A stretch of DNA of 64,000 nucleotides, taken from contig JBCBMZ010000007.1 in the NCBI GenBank assembly GCA_039822005.1, forward strand, positions 62,001 through 126,000, given 5' to 3'. Below the pieces are notes generated by a model. It worked only from the letters and a program-made list of their open reading frames with translations, had not been told where the DNA came from and ran no database searches. Of this stretch, positions 25,668 through 34,951 are shown piece by piece. The DNA comes from JBCBDX01 sp039822005. Lineage in GTDB: Bacteria; Pseudomonadota; Alphaproteobacteria; Rhizobiales; Rhizobiaceae. Each line of letters begins with the position of its first letter. Position 1 is the first letter of the stretch. A program made the position numbers and the translations under genes.

Positions 25668-25878
25668 GTCTCCTCCCAAGTCAAGCGGGATCACTATGTA
25701 TCTGTGCTGACGCCAAGCAGCAAGGTGGCGACATTTTGCCATCGGGCCGGTTAAGGCTATTGGAGTGAACGCGTTGGAGTTTTCATGGTGTTTACGTTGA
25801 AACGGGCACTGCGCGTTCCTATAACCAGCTTCGAGCAATGCAAATTGTGTTGAACAACTTTTTTCTGAGAGGAACTCA

Positions 25879-27024
25879 ATGCCTTGGAGCAATCAGAACG
25901 GCGGCGGCCAAAATGGCGGCGGCAATGGCGGTGGTCCATGGGGCGGCGGCGGCAATGATGACGGCCCATGGGGTCGACCTTCCCGCGGTGGCCCGCAACG
26001 ACCGAGCGGTGGCGGTGGTAATCAGCCGCCGGATATTGAAGATCTGATACGCCAGGGGCAGGATCGGCTGAAGCGCGCCTTGCCAGGTGGGGGGGGCGCA
26101 AACAACAATTTGTTGCTTGGTGGGTTGGCGGTGATCGCACTCATCCTCTACGTTATGCAAGCTGCCTATCAGGTTGAAACCGATGAACGCGCTGTGGAAT
26201 TGCGTTTCGGAAAACCGAAGACGGAAATCTCCCAGCCCGGCCTTCACTTTATTCTTTGGCCGGTTGAGACGGTCGAGAAGGTCAACATCGCCGAAAAACA
26301 AATTCAGATCGGCGCCGGTAGCTCTCGCAACGGTTCCAACGGTCTTATGCTGTCGGGTGACCAAAACATTGTTGATGTTCAATTCTCCGTTCTTTATTCT
26401 GTCACGGATCCTGCGGCATACCTCTTCAATGTTGCCGGTCCGGACAATACGGTTCGTCAGGTGGCGGAAAGTGCCATGCGCGAGATTGTGGGTCGTCGTC
26501 CGGCTCAGGATGTGTTCCGTGACAATCGTGCGATCATAGAAACGGAAGTGCAGGCTTCCATGCAGCGGACACTAGATGTGTATGGCGCGGGCATACAGGT
26601 CAACCGTGTCGGTCTGGAAGACGCTGCGCCGCCGCCTCAAGTTGCCGACGCGTTTGAGGAAGTTCAGCGGGCGGAACAGGATGAAGATCGTTTCCGTGAG
26701 GAAGCCAATCAATATTCCAACCAGCAATTGGGTCGCGCCCGCGGTGAGGCCGCTCAAGTTCGTGAGGATGCCTCCGCTTACGCCACCCGAGTGGTGCAGG
26801 AAGCGGAAGGTGAAGCCGCGCGTTTCATCTCCATTTATGATCAGTATCGCTTGGCGCCGGATGTTACGCGCCAGCGTCTGTTCCTTGAAACAATGGAAGA
26901 TGTACTGGGCCGGTCGAACAAGATCTTGCTTGAAGATGAAGGCGAAGGCTCCGGTGTGGTTCCCTACCTGCCGCTGCCTGAAGTGCAAAACCGCCGGTCA
27001 TCTCAACAAGGAGGAGCTCAGTAA
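25879..27024 (+). CDS. hflK: HflK, membrane protease FtsH regulator subunit
   Basis: SPFH/prohibitin-domain protein of 381 residues that forms a large complex with HflC around FtsH. Residues 1-75 are Gly/Asn/Pro-rich (the DNA shows repeated GGCGG), a transmembrane segment lies at about 76-95 (LLGGLAVIALILYVMQAAY), the PHB domain at about 95-280, then a helical region. GAGAGGAA is well placed before ATG 25879. Its last codon overlaps the hflC start (TAATG), so HflK and HflC are made in balance. Confidence 0.97.
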   Translation: MPWSNQNGGGQNGGGNGGGPWGGGGNDDGPWGRPSRGGPQRPSGGGGNQPPDIEDLIRQGQDRLKRALPGGGGANNNLLLGGLAVIALILYVMQAAYQVETDERAVELRFGKPKTEISQPGLHFILWPVETVEKVNIAEKQIQIGAGSSRNGSNGLMLSGDQNIVDVQFSVLYSVTDPAAYLFNVAGPDNTVRQVAESAMREIVGRRPAQDVFRDNRAIIETEVQASMQRTLDVYGAGIQVNRVGLEDAAPPPQVADAFEEVQRAEQDEDRFREEANQYSNQQLGRARGEAAQVREDASAYATRVVQEAEGEAARFISIYDQYRLAPDVTRQRLFLETMEDVLGRSNKILLEDEGEGSGVVPYLPLPEVQNRRSSQQGGAQ

Positions 27025-27935
27025 TGGCTAACCGTATCCCGTTGATTGGCGGTATTCTCGCCTTCATCCTGTTTTTGATTTACGCGTCGGTCTTTGTCGT
27101 CAATGAGCGACAGCAGGGTATTGTGTTACGTTTTGGTGAAATCCAATCGGTACATGATGAACCCGGTCTGTACTTCAAGCTGCCGTTCAGCTTTCTCGGT
27201 GCTGACACGGTTCAGATCATTGAGGACCGTTTCCTGCGTCTGGATCTTGTTGATCAGCCACCGGTGCAGGTGTCTGGTGGCCGGTTCTACGAGGTAGACG
27301 CCTTTCTGATCTATCAGATTACCGATGCCCGTCTGTTCTTCAGCCAGGTTTCCGGTAATTTGGACGATGCAAACCAGCGTCTGCGCACCCGCTTTGATGC
27401 GGCTCTACGTCAGGTTTACGGTCTGCGCGGATTTGAAGCGGCGCTTTCCGAAGAGCGTGCTGAAATGATGGCGGAGGTTCGTGATGCGCTTCGTCCGGCC
27501 GCCTCTCAGCTCGGCTTGACCATACAGGACGTGCGCATTGTGCGTACCGACCTGACACAGCAGGTCTCGCAGCAAACTTTTGATCGCATGAGTGCGGAGC
27601 GTTTGGCGGAAGCTGAACGGCTTCGTGCACGAGGTCGCGAGAATGCCCAACGTATTCGTGCGGTCGCGGACAGGCAGGTGGTGGAAATTTTGTCCGAAGC
27701 GAACCGCGAGTCTGAGATTTTGCGCGGTCAAGGCGATGCTGAAAGGAACCGAATATTTGCCGAGGCGTTTTCGCGCGATTCCGAGTTCTTTGAATTCTAC
27801 CGCTCCATGGCCGCCTATCGGAAGGCGATGGAAGATGGGTCGACGACCCTGGTTCTTTCGCCCGACAGTGCCTTTTTCCGATACTTCCAAAACCCGAACG
27901 CCCCCGAGCGTCCGGCCCCGGTCCCCGCGCAATAG
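27024..27935 (+). CDS. hflC: HflC, membrane protease FtsH regulator subunit
   Basis: Partner of HflK, 303 residues, with an N-terminal transmembrane segment (6-27), a PHB domain with VVNERQQGIVLRFGE and the helical SEANRESEILRGQGDAERNRIFAEAF stretch before the C-terminus. It sits between hflK (1-base overlap, TAATG) and the DUF2065 gene (18-base gap), the standard alphaproteobacterial order that continues into degP. Confidence 0.97.
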   Translation: MANRIPLIGGILAFILFLIYASVFVVNERQQGIVLRFGEIQSVHDEPGLYFKLPFSFLGADTVQIIEDRFLRLDLVDQPPVQVSGGRFYEVDAFLIYQITDARLFFSQVSGNLDDANQRLRTRFDAALRQVYGLRGFEAALSEERAEMMAEVRDALRPAASQLGLTIQDVRIVRTDLTQQVSQQTFDRMSAERLAEAERLRARGRENAQRIRAVADRQVVEILSEANRESEILRGQGDAERNRIFAEAFSRDSEFFEFYRSMAAYRKAMEDGSTTLVLSPDSAFFRYFQNPNAPERPAPVPAQ

Positions 27936-27953
27936 CGCGGGGCACGCGCCTCA

Positions 27954-28139
27954 ATGGGTGATTTTCTCACTGCATTGGGTCTCATGCTTGTGTTTGAAGG
28001 CATCGTTTACGGCGCCTTCCCTCACTTTGCTCGCCAGATCGGACATTTCCTTTTGACCGCTTCTGATGACGTGTTGCGCATCGGTGGCATATGCAGCGCC
28101 ATATTCGGCGTGGGTATCATTTGGCTGGTGCGCAGCTGA
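27954..28139 (+). CDS. DUF2065 family small membrane protein
   Basis: Protein of 61 residues with two hydrophobic segments (about 3-22 and 40-59), matching DUF2065, a family commonly found just after hflC. Function unknown; position implies a link to HflKC/FtsH. ATG 27954 follows hflC by 18 bases without a strong ribosome-binding site. Confidence 0.9.
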   Translation: MGDFLTALGLMLVFEGIVYGAFPHFARQIGHFLLTASDDVLRIGGICSAIFGVGIIWLVRS

Positions 28140-28276
28140 TGTCTGCTTTCCCTATATCGTCAAGTCTGTGTGATAATTGCCACTTGGCATAAACTGGCCA
28201 TTGTCGTGGGCGACCTTGCGACTTAGTTTCCAACGGGTCGAGACACACTGGTACGCAAACAGCAGGAGTATGCTTC

Positions 28277-29794
28277 ATGCGATTATTAAAGGTCGGGCAA
28301 ATTGCAGCGCGGATTGTCCTTTCACTAACGGTGAGCGTTGCAGCGTCTATTGCCCCACCTTTTGCAGGCATGAGTAACCCCGCATTTGCGCAGGATGGGC
28401 CGCGGTCGCTTGCTGATCTTTCAGATCGTTTGATCGACTCTGTGGTCAACATCTCAACCACCCAGACCGTTTCCGGCGGCGAGCGAAACGTGCCAGCGCC
28501 TGATGTGCCCGATGGATCGCCATTTCAGGAGTTTTTTGACGATTTTTTTGAATCACCGCCCGGAGGCGGCAGTCCCGGCAATCCCGGTCGCGAGGTCAAC
28601 TCGCTCGGTTCAGGTTTTGTGGTTGATGCCAAAGAAGGCATTATCATCACCAACAATCATGTGATCGCAGATGCCGATTTGGTTGTGGCCAACTTTAATG
28701 ATGGTTCGGCTTTGGACGCCAAAATCATCGGGCGGGATCCAAAGACGGACATTGCGGTTCTCAAAGTTGATCCATCCGAAAAAGAACTGAAAGCGGTGCC
28801 GTTCGGCGATGTTGATACAACGCGTGTGGGTGACTGGGTTTTGGCTATTGGCAATCCGTTCGGGCTTGGTGGATCGGTCTCGGTGGGGATCGTTTCTGCC
28901 TTTGGTCGCGACATCAATGCGGGTCCGTACGATAATTTTATCCAGACTGACGCAGCGATTAACCGGGGCAATTCCGGGGGGCCGCTTTTCAACATGAGCG
29001 GTGAAGTCATCGGCATAAACACGGCGATCATATCGCCATCGGGCGGCTCTATTGGTATCGGATTTTCGATACCAGCTGACCTGGCCCAGAGCGTCATTGC
29101 GCAGCTGCGTGAGTTCGGCGAAACAAGACGTGGCTGGCTGGGGGTCAGAATTCAAATCGTGACCGATGATATCGCCGAGAGCCTTGGGATGGACGAAGCA
29201 AAAGGCGCTTTGATTTCCGGCGTCATCGAAGGCGGGCCGGTCTCAGACGGATCCATTTTGCCGGGCGATGTGATTGTCACTTTTGACGGACAAGAGGTCA
29301 CAGACACGCGTGAACTGCAGCGCATTGTCGCCGACGCCCCGGTTGGTGCGTCGGTTGATGTGGTGGTCATCCGTGATGGCAAAGAGCAAACCGTTCAGGT
29401 CACGCTTGGCCGCCTTGAAGACAGCGAAACGATCTTGGCGTCTGAAAGTGGCGATGATGCCACTGAAGAAGATGATGACGCGCCAGCACCAATCGAACTG
29501 CTTGGCATGACGCTTGCGACACTCGACGATGAGAAACGCGGTCTGTTTGGTATTGAAAAGGACGCGGTTGATGGCGGCGTTATCATCACCGATGTTGAAG
29601 ACGGTTCGCCGGCTTCCACAAAGGGAATTGTCGCCGGAGATGTCATCGTAGAGATTGCGCAAGAGACCATCGACACGCCCGCAGAAGTTGTGGAAGCCAT
29701 CGAAAATCTGCGTGAACAAAATCGAAGGAATGCCCTCCTCATGCTCGCCAGTACGGATGGATCGCTGCGCTTTATCACAGTGCGCATCGACTGA
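28277..29794 (+). CDS. degP: Do-family periplasmic serine protease (DegP/MucD)
   Basis: Periplasmic quality-control protease and chaperone of 505 residues. A signal peptide ends near PAFAQ (about 39). The trypsin-like domain has the complete triad His128 (TNNHVI), Asp158 (KTDIAVLK) and Ser233 (GNSGGPLF). Two PDZ domains follow, at about 265-375 and 405-500, joined by an acidic linker (GDDATEEDDDAPAP). GGAG is 9 bases before ATG 28277. It is preceded by a 137-base gap after DUF2065 that could hold its own promoter, although no clear consensus was found. Confidence 0.96.
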   Translation: MRLLKVGQIAARIVLSLTVSVAASIAPPFAGMSNPAFAQDGPRSLADLSDRLIDSVVNISTTQTVSGGERNVPAPDVPDGSPFQEFFDDFFESPPGGGSPGNPGREVNSLGSGFVVDAKEGIIITNNHVIADADLVVANFNDGSALDAKIIGRDPKTDIAVLKVDPSEKELKAVPFGDVDTTRVGDWVLAIGNPFGLGGSVSVGIVSAFGRDINAGPYDNFIQTDAAINRGNSGGPLFNMSGEVIGINTAIISPSGGSIGIGFSIPADLAQSVIAQLREFGETRRGWLGVRIQIVTDDIAESLGMDEAKGALISGVIEGGPVSDGSILPGDVIVTFDGQEVTDTRELQRIVADAPVGASVDVVVIRDGKEQTVQVTLGRLEDSETILASESGDDATEEDDDAPAPIELLGMTLATLDDEKRGLFGIEKDAVDGGVIITDVEDGSPASTKGIVAGDVIVEIAQETIDTPAEVVEAIENLREQNRRNALLMLASTDGSLRFITVRID

Positions 29795-29799
29795 TTGTC

Positions 29800-30687
29800 C
29801 TATCTGACGAACTCTTCCTCGCGGTAGCCCTGCAAATAGAGCAGGGCGGTGAGGTCGCCGTTGTCGATGCGCACATCGGCCTGTGCTGCCACACTCGGTT
29901 TGGCGTGCAATGCGACGCCGATTCCTGCGGCTTTGATCATAGCCAGATCATTGGCGCCATCACCAACAGCCAGCACGTCACTGTGTGTGAGGTTAAGCCG
30001 CTCGCAGAGCTCGTTCATGGCGTCCAGCTTCGCCTGCTTGCCCAATATTGGCTCGACAACGGTACCTTTCAGTCGACCACCTTGTTGTTCCAAACGGTTT
30101 GCGCGGTTTTCCTGAAAGCCGATGATCTCTGCAATTCGGCTTGTGAAGTCGGTAAAGCCCCCTGAAACAAGCGCGCAATAAGCACCATTATTGCGCATGG
30201 TGCGTACCAATTCCGGACCACCTGGCATGAGTTCTATTCGTGTTGCCACCACTTGGTCGATCACCGAAACCGGCAAACCTTCCAGCAACGCCACCCGTTC
30301 GCGCAATGCCGCTTCGAATTCAATTTCGCCGTTCATGGCGCGTCGTGTGATGGCGGCTACACGGTCTTTGACGCCCACTTCTGCTGCCAGTTCATCGATG
30401 CACTCTTGCTGGATCATGGTCGAATCCATGTCGGCCAAAAGTAACGCCTTTCGGCGATTTTCATGCCATGGTTGTACGGCAATATCGACTGAGTCCGGCT
30501 TTTCGAGTTTGTCCTTAAGGTAGGTTGCGGGGTCAGGGTGCTCTGTAACAAGTTCGACGGCAAAACCTGGCGCCAATATATTCATGCTCTTGGCATCCAA
30601 TGCCGCTGACATGCGCATGGCGCGCTCTTGGTTGAAAAGGTCTGAGGCGCGTGGCGCGATAAGGGTAACGATCTGGGACGTTGACAC
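29800..30687 (-). CDS. serB: Phosphoserine phosphatase
   Basis: Last step of serine synthesis, HAD superfamily. The catalytic LLADMDSTMIQQECIDELA motif is present (Asp nucleophile in DMDST), with GGFTDFTSRIAE and GDGANDLAMIKAAGIGVAL closing the HAD core. An N-terminal ACT-like region of about 75 residues precedes the core, as in other SerB proteins. The start was placed at GTG 30687 (VSTSQIVTLIAP), with AGGA 7 bases before; upstream in-frame sequence overlaps miaA and is not family-like. Convergent with degP (5-base gap), divergent from miaA. Confidence 0.94.
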   Translation of the reverse strand: MSTSQIVTLIAPRASDLFNQERAMRMSAALDAKSMNILAPGFAVELVTEHPDPATYLKDKLEKPDSVDIAVQPWHENRRKALLLADMDSTMIQQECIDELAAEVGVKDRVAAITRRAMNGEIEFEAALRERVALLEGLPVSVIDQVVATRIELMPGGPELVRTMRNNGAYCALVSGGFTDFTSRIAEIIGFQENRANRLEQQGGRLKGTVVEPILGKQAKLDAMNELCERLNLTHSDVLAVGDGANDLAMIKAAGIGVALHAKPSVAAQADVRIDNGDLTALLYLQGYREEEFVR

Positions 30688-30732
30688 TTTATGGTCCTGT
30701 AAAGACGAGAAGGCATGGCGTAGAACGCTCCC

Positions 30733-31620
30733 ATGGGAAGCAATCAACGCAAGATCTGGCTCATAGCGGGGCCGACCGCCAGCGGCAAGTCGGCTTTGGC
30801 GCTTGATTTGGCCGACGAACACGGAGCGGTGATCGTCAATGCGGATAGTATGCAGGTTTATGCGCAATTGCGATTGATCACAGCGCGGCCGTCGCAACGT
30901 GACGAAGCGCTGGCAACGCATTTGCTGTACGGCAATGTCGACCCGGCAAAGGCATATTCAACCGCTAAATGGACTGCCGCCGTTCAAGCTAGTATGGCGG
31001 ATTTGCCGCCCGAGCAGCCGTTGATTTTTGTCGGCGGGACCGGGCTTTATTTCAAGGCTTTGTTGGCAGGAATTTCACAGATGCCGACGGTGCCTGATGC
31101 GGTTCGGGAGCGATGGCGATATCGTTTGTCGGAAGATGGTGCGTCCAAGTTGCATCGATTGCTACGAGCGCAAGATCCAAACGTCGCCCTGCGAATCAAA
31201 CCCAATGACGGGCAACGTATTGTGCGCGCATTGGAAGTTTTGGAAGCAACGGGCAAGCCGCTTACTTTTTGGCAGGGCAATCGTCGCCCCGTTTTGCGCG
31301 ATGGCGACGAAGTCGATAAAATCGTCATCATGCCTGACAAGGATATTACGCGGGCCAGAATAAAAGTCCGCTTCGAAGAAATACTTCGGGGCGGCGGGGT
31401 AGAAGAAGTGGAGTTGCTATTACAGCGTGAGCTTGATCCTTCTTTGCCCGCGATGAAGGCCATCGGCGTTGATGTTTGCCGCGCCCTGATCGAGGGTCGA
31501 ATTGACTTTGAAACAGCACTTGAACGCGGGACGACAGAAACCGCGCAATATGCAAAACGGCAACGGACTTGGTTTCGGAACCAGTTCGACGAAAAGTGGC
31601 GCTGCGTGGAGCCAAATTGA
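30733..31620 (+). CDS. miaA: tRNA dimethylallyltransferase
   Basis: Adds the isopentenyl group to A37 of tRNAs that read UNN codons. Walker A GPTASGKSAL (residues 13-22), NADSMQVYAQLRLITARPS with the substrate-binding DSMQ, VGGTGLYFKALL, RIVRALEVLEATG and the C-terminal QYAKRQRTWFRNQ are all present. 295 residues is normal. It starts 46 bases from serB in the opposite direction. Confidence 0.97.
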   Translation: MGSNQRKIWLIAGPTASGKSALALDLADEHGAVIVNADSMQVYAQLRLITARPSQRDEALATHLLYGNVDPAKAYSTAKWTAAVQASMADLPPEQPLIFVGGTGLYFKALLAGISQMPTVPDAVRERWRYRLSEDGASKLHRLLRAQDPNVALRIKPNDGQRIVRALEVLEATGKPLTFWQGNRRPVLRDGDEVDKIVIMPDKDITRARIKVRFEEILRGGGVEEVELLLQRELDPSLPAMKAIGVDVCRALIEGRIDFETALERGTTETAQYAKRQRTWFRNQFDEKWRCVEPN

Positions 31621-31691
31621 ATTTACCAATCCCCTAACGCGGTGGGCTGATTTGCTATCCGCGATAAACCAAACCGTAAGTTGCAGTTGGT

Positions 31692-32510
31692 ATGAATGCC
31701 TATAGTGGGGGTAGGCGAAACTTGAAGCGTACAGACGTTCTCATTGTTGGTTTTATTGGGTGTCTGGCATTAACCTCACTGCTGGCTGTCAGCGCCTTGT
31801 TGACTTTGATGGCCAACCCTGCCGTCAGCCTCGGCGTCACGTATCTTTTGAGCATCATCGTTTTGCTTGCCATGGGATGTGCCGGTTTTGCGGCCTTTAC
31901 GATTTACCCGATGGTTCGCCGGTTTTCGGAAGAAAAGGTTGAGTATGCCGCAAAAAGTGAGACGTTCCGCAATGCGGCGCTGACAGACTCCCTAACCGGC
32001 TTACAAAACCGACGCTATTTCGACGACACGTTAAAAGAATATATGCGTGAGTTCGCGGCAATCGGAAAGCCGATCGGCATCATCATTGTCGACCTCGATT
32101 TTTTCAAGCGTATCAATGACACCTACGGCCATGACAATGGTGATTTGGTGCTGCGGGCTGTTTCAATCTGCTTGCAACAGCAGGTGCGTGGTCATGATAT
32201 TTTGGCGCGTTTGGGGGGCGAGGAGTTTGCCATTGTATTCCCCAATGTCGATGAGTTCTCTTTGGCACAATTGGCAGAACGGGTTCGCTCTGCAATCGAA
32301 CAGATACACCTTGTGCTCGATGGTGAGCGGGTTGCGATTAGCGCCAGTATCGGTGGCGCTTTGTGGGACCGCATGGAAAATATGAGCTCGCTGGTCAAGC
32401 GCGCTGACAAGCACCTTTATGCGGCCAAAAACAATGGTCGGAACCAAGTCGTCATGTCCGAAAACGCGAACTTCCGAACCGGTCCCCGTCGCCAGCGGGC
32501 GTCGGCTTAA
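31692..32510 (+). CDS. GGDEF-domain diguanylate cyclase
   Basis: Membrane-bound cyclase of 272 residues that should make c-di-GMP. Two transmembrane segments (about 14-38 and 47-75) are followed directly by the GGDEF domain (about 95-260). The active-site motif is GGEEF (175-179) and the inhibitory I-site RGHD sits exactly five residues before it (166-169), so the enzyme is probably active and product-inhibited. There is no sensor domain beyond the membrane part and no EAL domain. It follows miaA by 71 bases. Confidence 0.95.
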   Translation: MNAYSGGRRNLKRTDVLIVGFIGCLALTSLLAVSALLTLMANPAVSLGVTYLLSIIVLLAMGCAGFAAFTIYPMVRRFSEEKVEYAAKSETFRNAALTDSLTGLQNRRYFDDTLKEYMREFAAIGKPIGIIIVDLDFFKRINDTYGHDNGDLVLRAVSICLQQQVRGHDILARLGGEEFAIVFPNVDEFSLAQLAERVRSAIEQIHLVLDGERVAISASIGGALWDRMENMSSLVKRADKHLYAAKNNGRNQVVMSENANFRTGPRRQRASA

Positions 32511-32653
32511 GTTAAATCACAAGTAAATTCGTTTACCAGAAAACGGCGCGGCTGTGCGTTGCGCTTGCAAGCTTCGTTAGTGTCTGCTTTCGCCGTTGGT
32601 CTTGGTTTTTAGCAAAGCTTTAAACTGGGACCAGGGCTGCTATGTCGGTCAAC

Positions 32654-34675
32654 TTAACTACGAAACCGGCTAATGAGGTCGCGTGCTGAGCGCCGCTCGG
32701 CTTCATCACGCTGGGGCGTGCGTTCGCGAGGCGCAGGCGCGGCCGACGTTCTTGCCATGGGTTGCGGTGCCGGTACCAGCGTTTGTGCTGGCGCTGGGGC
32801 CTCCCGGCGCAAAGACGGTTGTCGTTGCTCGGTTTGTGCCAGCGCCTCCAGCGCACCATCCTTCAGCAACGCAGATCTTTTGGCGCGCGTCTCGATTGGC
32901 GGCTCTTGGGGGATGTCAACGGCGATGAGCGCTTCTTCGCTGTCAAAGCGGGGTTCCTCCAGAGGCGCTTCGCTGAACATTTTATCCGACAGTTCATCGA
33001 CATCTGCGCGAACTTTGGGATTTCGTATCGTTTCGATGATCGACGCCAAGTCAGCGCCGGCATCGGCGGAAATGGCATCAGCTTTTTCAAACTTGCCCGG
33101 CAACTCGTGCGGTTGCGCTTCACGGAATATCATCCGCATCGGTGTTGATACGCCTTGGCCAAACGCGATGGCTTCACGGTTGGCCAGCGAAGGCAGGAAG
33201 TTGATGTAAGACCGCGATGCGCCGGAAATTGCCTTGCGCATGATCTCTTGGTCCTGGTCGTTGCCCAGGCGCATCGAGAAAATTGTTGAGCACTGGGACA
33301 AAATGGTTGGGTCGAGTTCACTTGGACGCTGGGTGATCAGGCCAAGGGTCACGCCATATTTTCGGCCTTCCTTGGCGATTCGTGCAATCGCCGCTCGCGT
33401 TGGACCGAAATTTTCTTCACGGTTTGCCGGTATGTAGCGGTGTGCCTCTTCGCACAAGACAACGGTCTTAAATTGCCCCTCGCTCCACACGCCGAGATCA
33501 AAGGCGATGCGGCAAAGAACCGATACAACCGCGTTGACGACTTCCGATGGTATCCCGTTCAACTGCAATGTCGTGATCGGTTTGCCATTGGTGGGAATAC
33601 GGTAGATGGTCGACAATACATCGGTAAGATTGTCAGCGATCGTTTTGCTGGCGAACATGAACCGGTAGCGCGGATCGTTCACGGCCGCACTGATCCGGTT
33701 CATCAGCGCTTTGAGCGCGGAGCGTTCGTCGCGCTTGTCCAACTTTCCGAGACGTTCATCGATCAGCCCGGTCAGATCCGAAATGCGGTAAGGGATTGGC
33801 GTGTCAGACGTCAGGCCACCACTTTTGCTACGTTCTGACTTGCGCAGGATGATACCTTCTCCGTCGCCGCGGAACTTGGCTTTTGCCAAAGGGATCAAGT
33901 CGCGAAGGATATCCACTTCTTCGGGGACAGGATCGCGGCCGCGGAAAAGAACCTGCACAAACTCTTCCAATTTGAACAGCCAGAAAGGCAGGTCCAGATT
34001 GTGTTCGTTGATCTCTTCGGAGAGGCCCTGAAAGACTTGCGCATATTCATTGTGCGGATCGAGGATGAGCACCGTTGTGTCGGGCTGGACTTTCACAATG
34101 TCGCGCACAAGCAGGGAGACAGAGGTCGATTTACCTGCGCCGGTTGTCCCCACCACGGCAAAGTGGCGCTCAACCATGGTGTTGACGGAAATCATCGCGT
34201 CCAGATCGCGGGCTTGCGACAGTGCGCCGACGCGCACCGCTGAGGGATCAGAGCTGGCGAAAATCGCTTGCAGATCGACCGACCGTACGCGGTGGGCGAC
34301 GGCACCGGGGTAGGGATAGGCAGAAATACCACCGCTGAACTTCGGTTTTCCATCCTTTTCGATGACTTCACCGATCAGTGCCACTTCCATTTGCAGCCGA
34401 TTGATCCCATCAACTTCCCAGTTTTTTGTTTGGGTGTCCGTTTCGGCGAGCATGCCGACAATACGCACATCGCCCACGCGGATGGATATCATCTGACCGA
34501 CAGTCCAATAGTCATCAGACGCGCCATTATCCTTATACACGTCGGCGACCACGGTGGCGTAGGTGCCATCGCAACCTATGACATAGCCTTCGGTTCTATT
34601 GCGCTTGCGGATAACTTCCTCCGCCTCATTGTTGTCGGGCGCAATTGCACCTGGATCGTTGAACATGTCCGCCAC
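32654..34675 (-). CDS. HerA-like ATPase (DUF87), putative DNA translocase/helicase
   Basis: Large FtsK/HerA superfamily ATPase of about 673 residues. An N-terminal HAS-barrel-like region (about 20-110) is followed by Walker A GTTGAGKS (176-183), Walker B TVLILDPHNEY, a second ATPase-type segment TVVLCEEAHRY, and QRPSELDPTILSQCSTIFSMRLGN. The C-terminal 100 residues are Ala/Pro-rich and end RDLISRFRS. The start was set at GTG 34675 because GGAGG lies 10 bases before it; ATG 34702 and ATG 34666 are alternatives. No NurA nuclease partner is adjacent, so a direct repair role is only inferred. Confidence 0.85.
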   Translation of the reverse strand: MADMFNDPGAIAPDNNEAEEVIRKRNRTEGYVIGCDGTYATVVADVYKDNGASDDYWTVGQMISIRVGDVRIVGMLAETDTQTKNWEVDGINRLQMEVALIGEVIEKDGKPKFSGGISAYPYPGAVAHRVRSVDLQAIFASSDPSAVRVGALSQARDLDAMISVNTMVERHFAVVGTTGAGKSTSVSLLVRDIVKVQPDTTVLILDPHNEYAQVFQGLSEEINEHNLDLPFWLFKLEEFVQVLFRGRDPVPEEVDILRDLIPLAKAKFRGDGEGIILRKSERSKSGGLTSDTPIPYRISDLTGLIDERLGKLDKRDERSALKALMNRISAAVNDPRYRFMFASKTIADNLTDVLSTIYRIPTNGKPITTLQLNGIPSEVVNAVVSVLCRIAFDLGVWSEGQFKTVVLCEEAHRYIPANREENFGPTRAAIARIAKEGRKYGVTLGLITQRPSELDPTILSQCSTIFSMRLGNDQDQEIMRKAISGASRSYINFLPSLANREAIAFGQGVSTPMRMIFREAQPHELPGKFEKADAISADAGADLASIIETIRNPKVRADVDELSDKMFSEAPLEEPRFDSEEALIAVDIPQEPPIETRAKRSALLKDGALEALAQTEQRQPSLRREAPAPAQTLVPAPQPMARTSAAPAPRERTPQRDEAERRSARDLISRFRS

Positions 34676-34742
34676 ACTTTTTTGGCCTCCAACGTGCCGC
34701 ATCCATCGTTAACGCTGCCCTTCCAACACCGATCAGATGCGG

Positions 34743-34771
34743 TTGACGGCGCGTTCCGGGGCGATTACTAT
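34743..34771 (+). promoter_or_regulatory. Promoter of the ilvB leader transcript
   Basis: TTGACG (34743-34748) and TACTAT (34766-34771) are spaced 17 bases apart. The expected start of transcription, 6-9 bases after the -10 box, falls at 34778-34780, which is the ATG of the leader peptide. Confidence 0.72.
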
Positions 34772-34779
34772 CAATCGTG

Positions 34780-34836
34780 ATGAACAGTTTGCTAAACATT
34801 CTTGTGGTGGGATTGCGTATGGGCAAGGCGATGTAA
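34780..34836 (+). CDS. ilv attenuator leader peptide
   Basis: An 18-codon frame, MNSLLNILVVGLRMGKAM, with Leu, Ile and Val in 7 of positions 4-12, followed by TAA. It lies between a strong promoter and an intrinsic terminator directly before ilvB, the layout of attenuation by branched-chain aminoacyl-tRNA supply. No ribosome-binding site precedes it and the predicted transcript starts at or next to its ATG, so it is probably translated leaderless, as known for the trp leader of Sinorhizobium. Codons 12-15 (34815-34823) can pair with 34853-34861 over 9 bases, a candidate 1:2 stem. Confidence 0.75.
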   Translation: MNSLLNILVVGLRMGKAM

Positions 34837-34870
34837 TCGCCAGGCACTGCCACCCATACGCGGAAAACAC

Positions 34871-34893
34871 AGGGCTCCTCGGGAGCCTTTTTT
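34871..34893 (+). terminator. Intrinsic terminator/attenuator before ilvB
   Basis: GGCTCC-TCG-GGAGCC (873-887, with two more outer pairs) is followed by six T. It lies 35 bases after the leader-peptide stop and 59 bases before the ilvB start, so read-through must be regulated. A competing antiterminator pairing was not clearly identified by eye. Confidence 0.8.
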
Positions 34894-34951
34894 ATTGCCA
34901 ACGATACAATGAAGAAGCAAAAAGCCACGGCTGTCACGACGGATAAAAATC

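Noticed and set aside
25890..26010. GGC-rich repeats at the start of hflK as a possible repeat element
   Set aside because: They encode the Gly/Asn-rich N-terminus normal for HflK.
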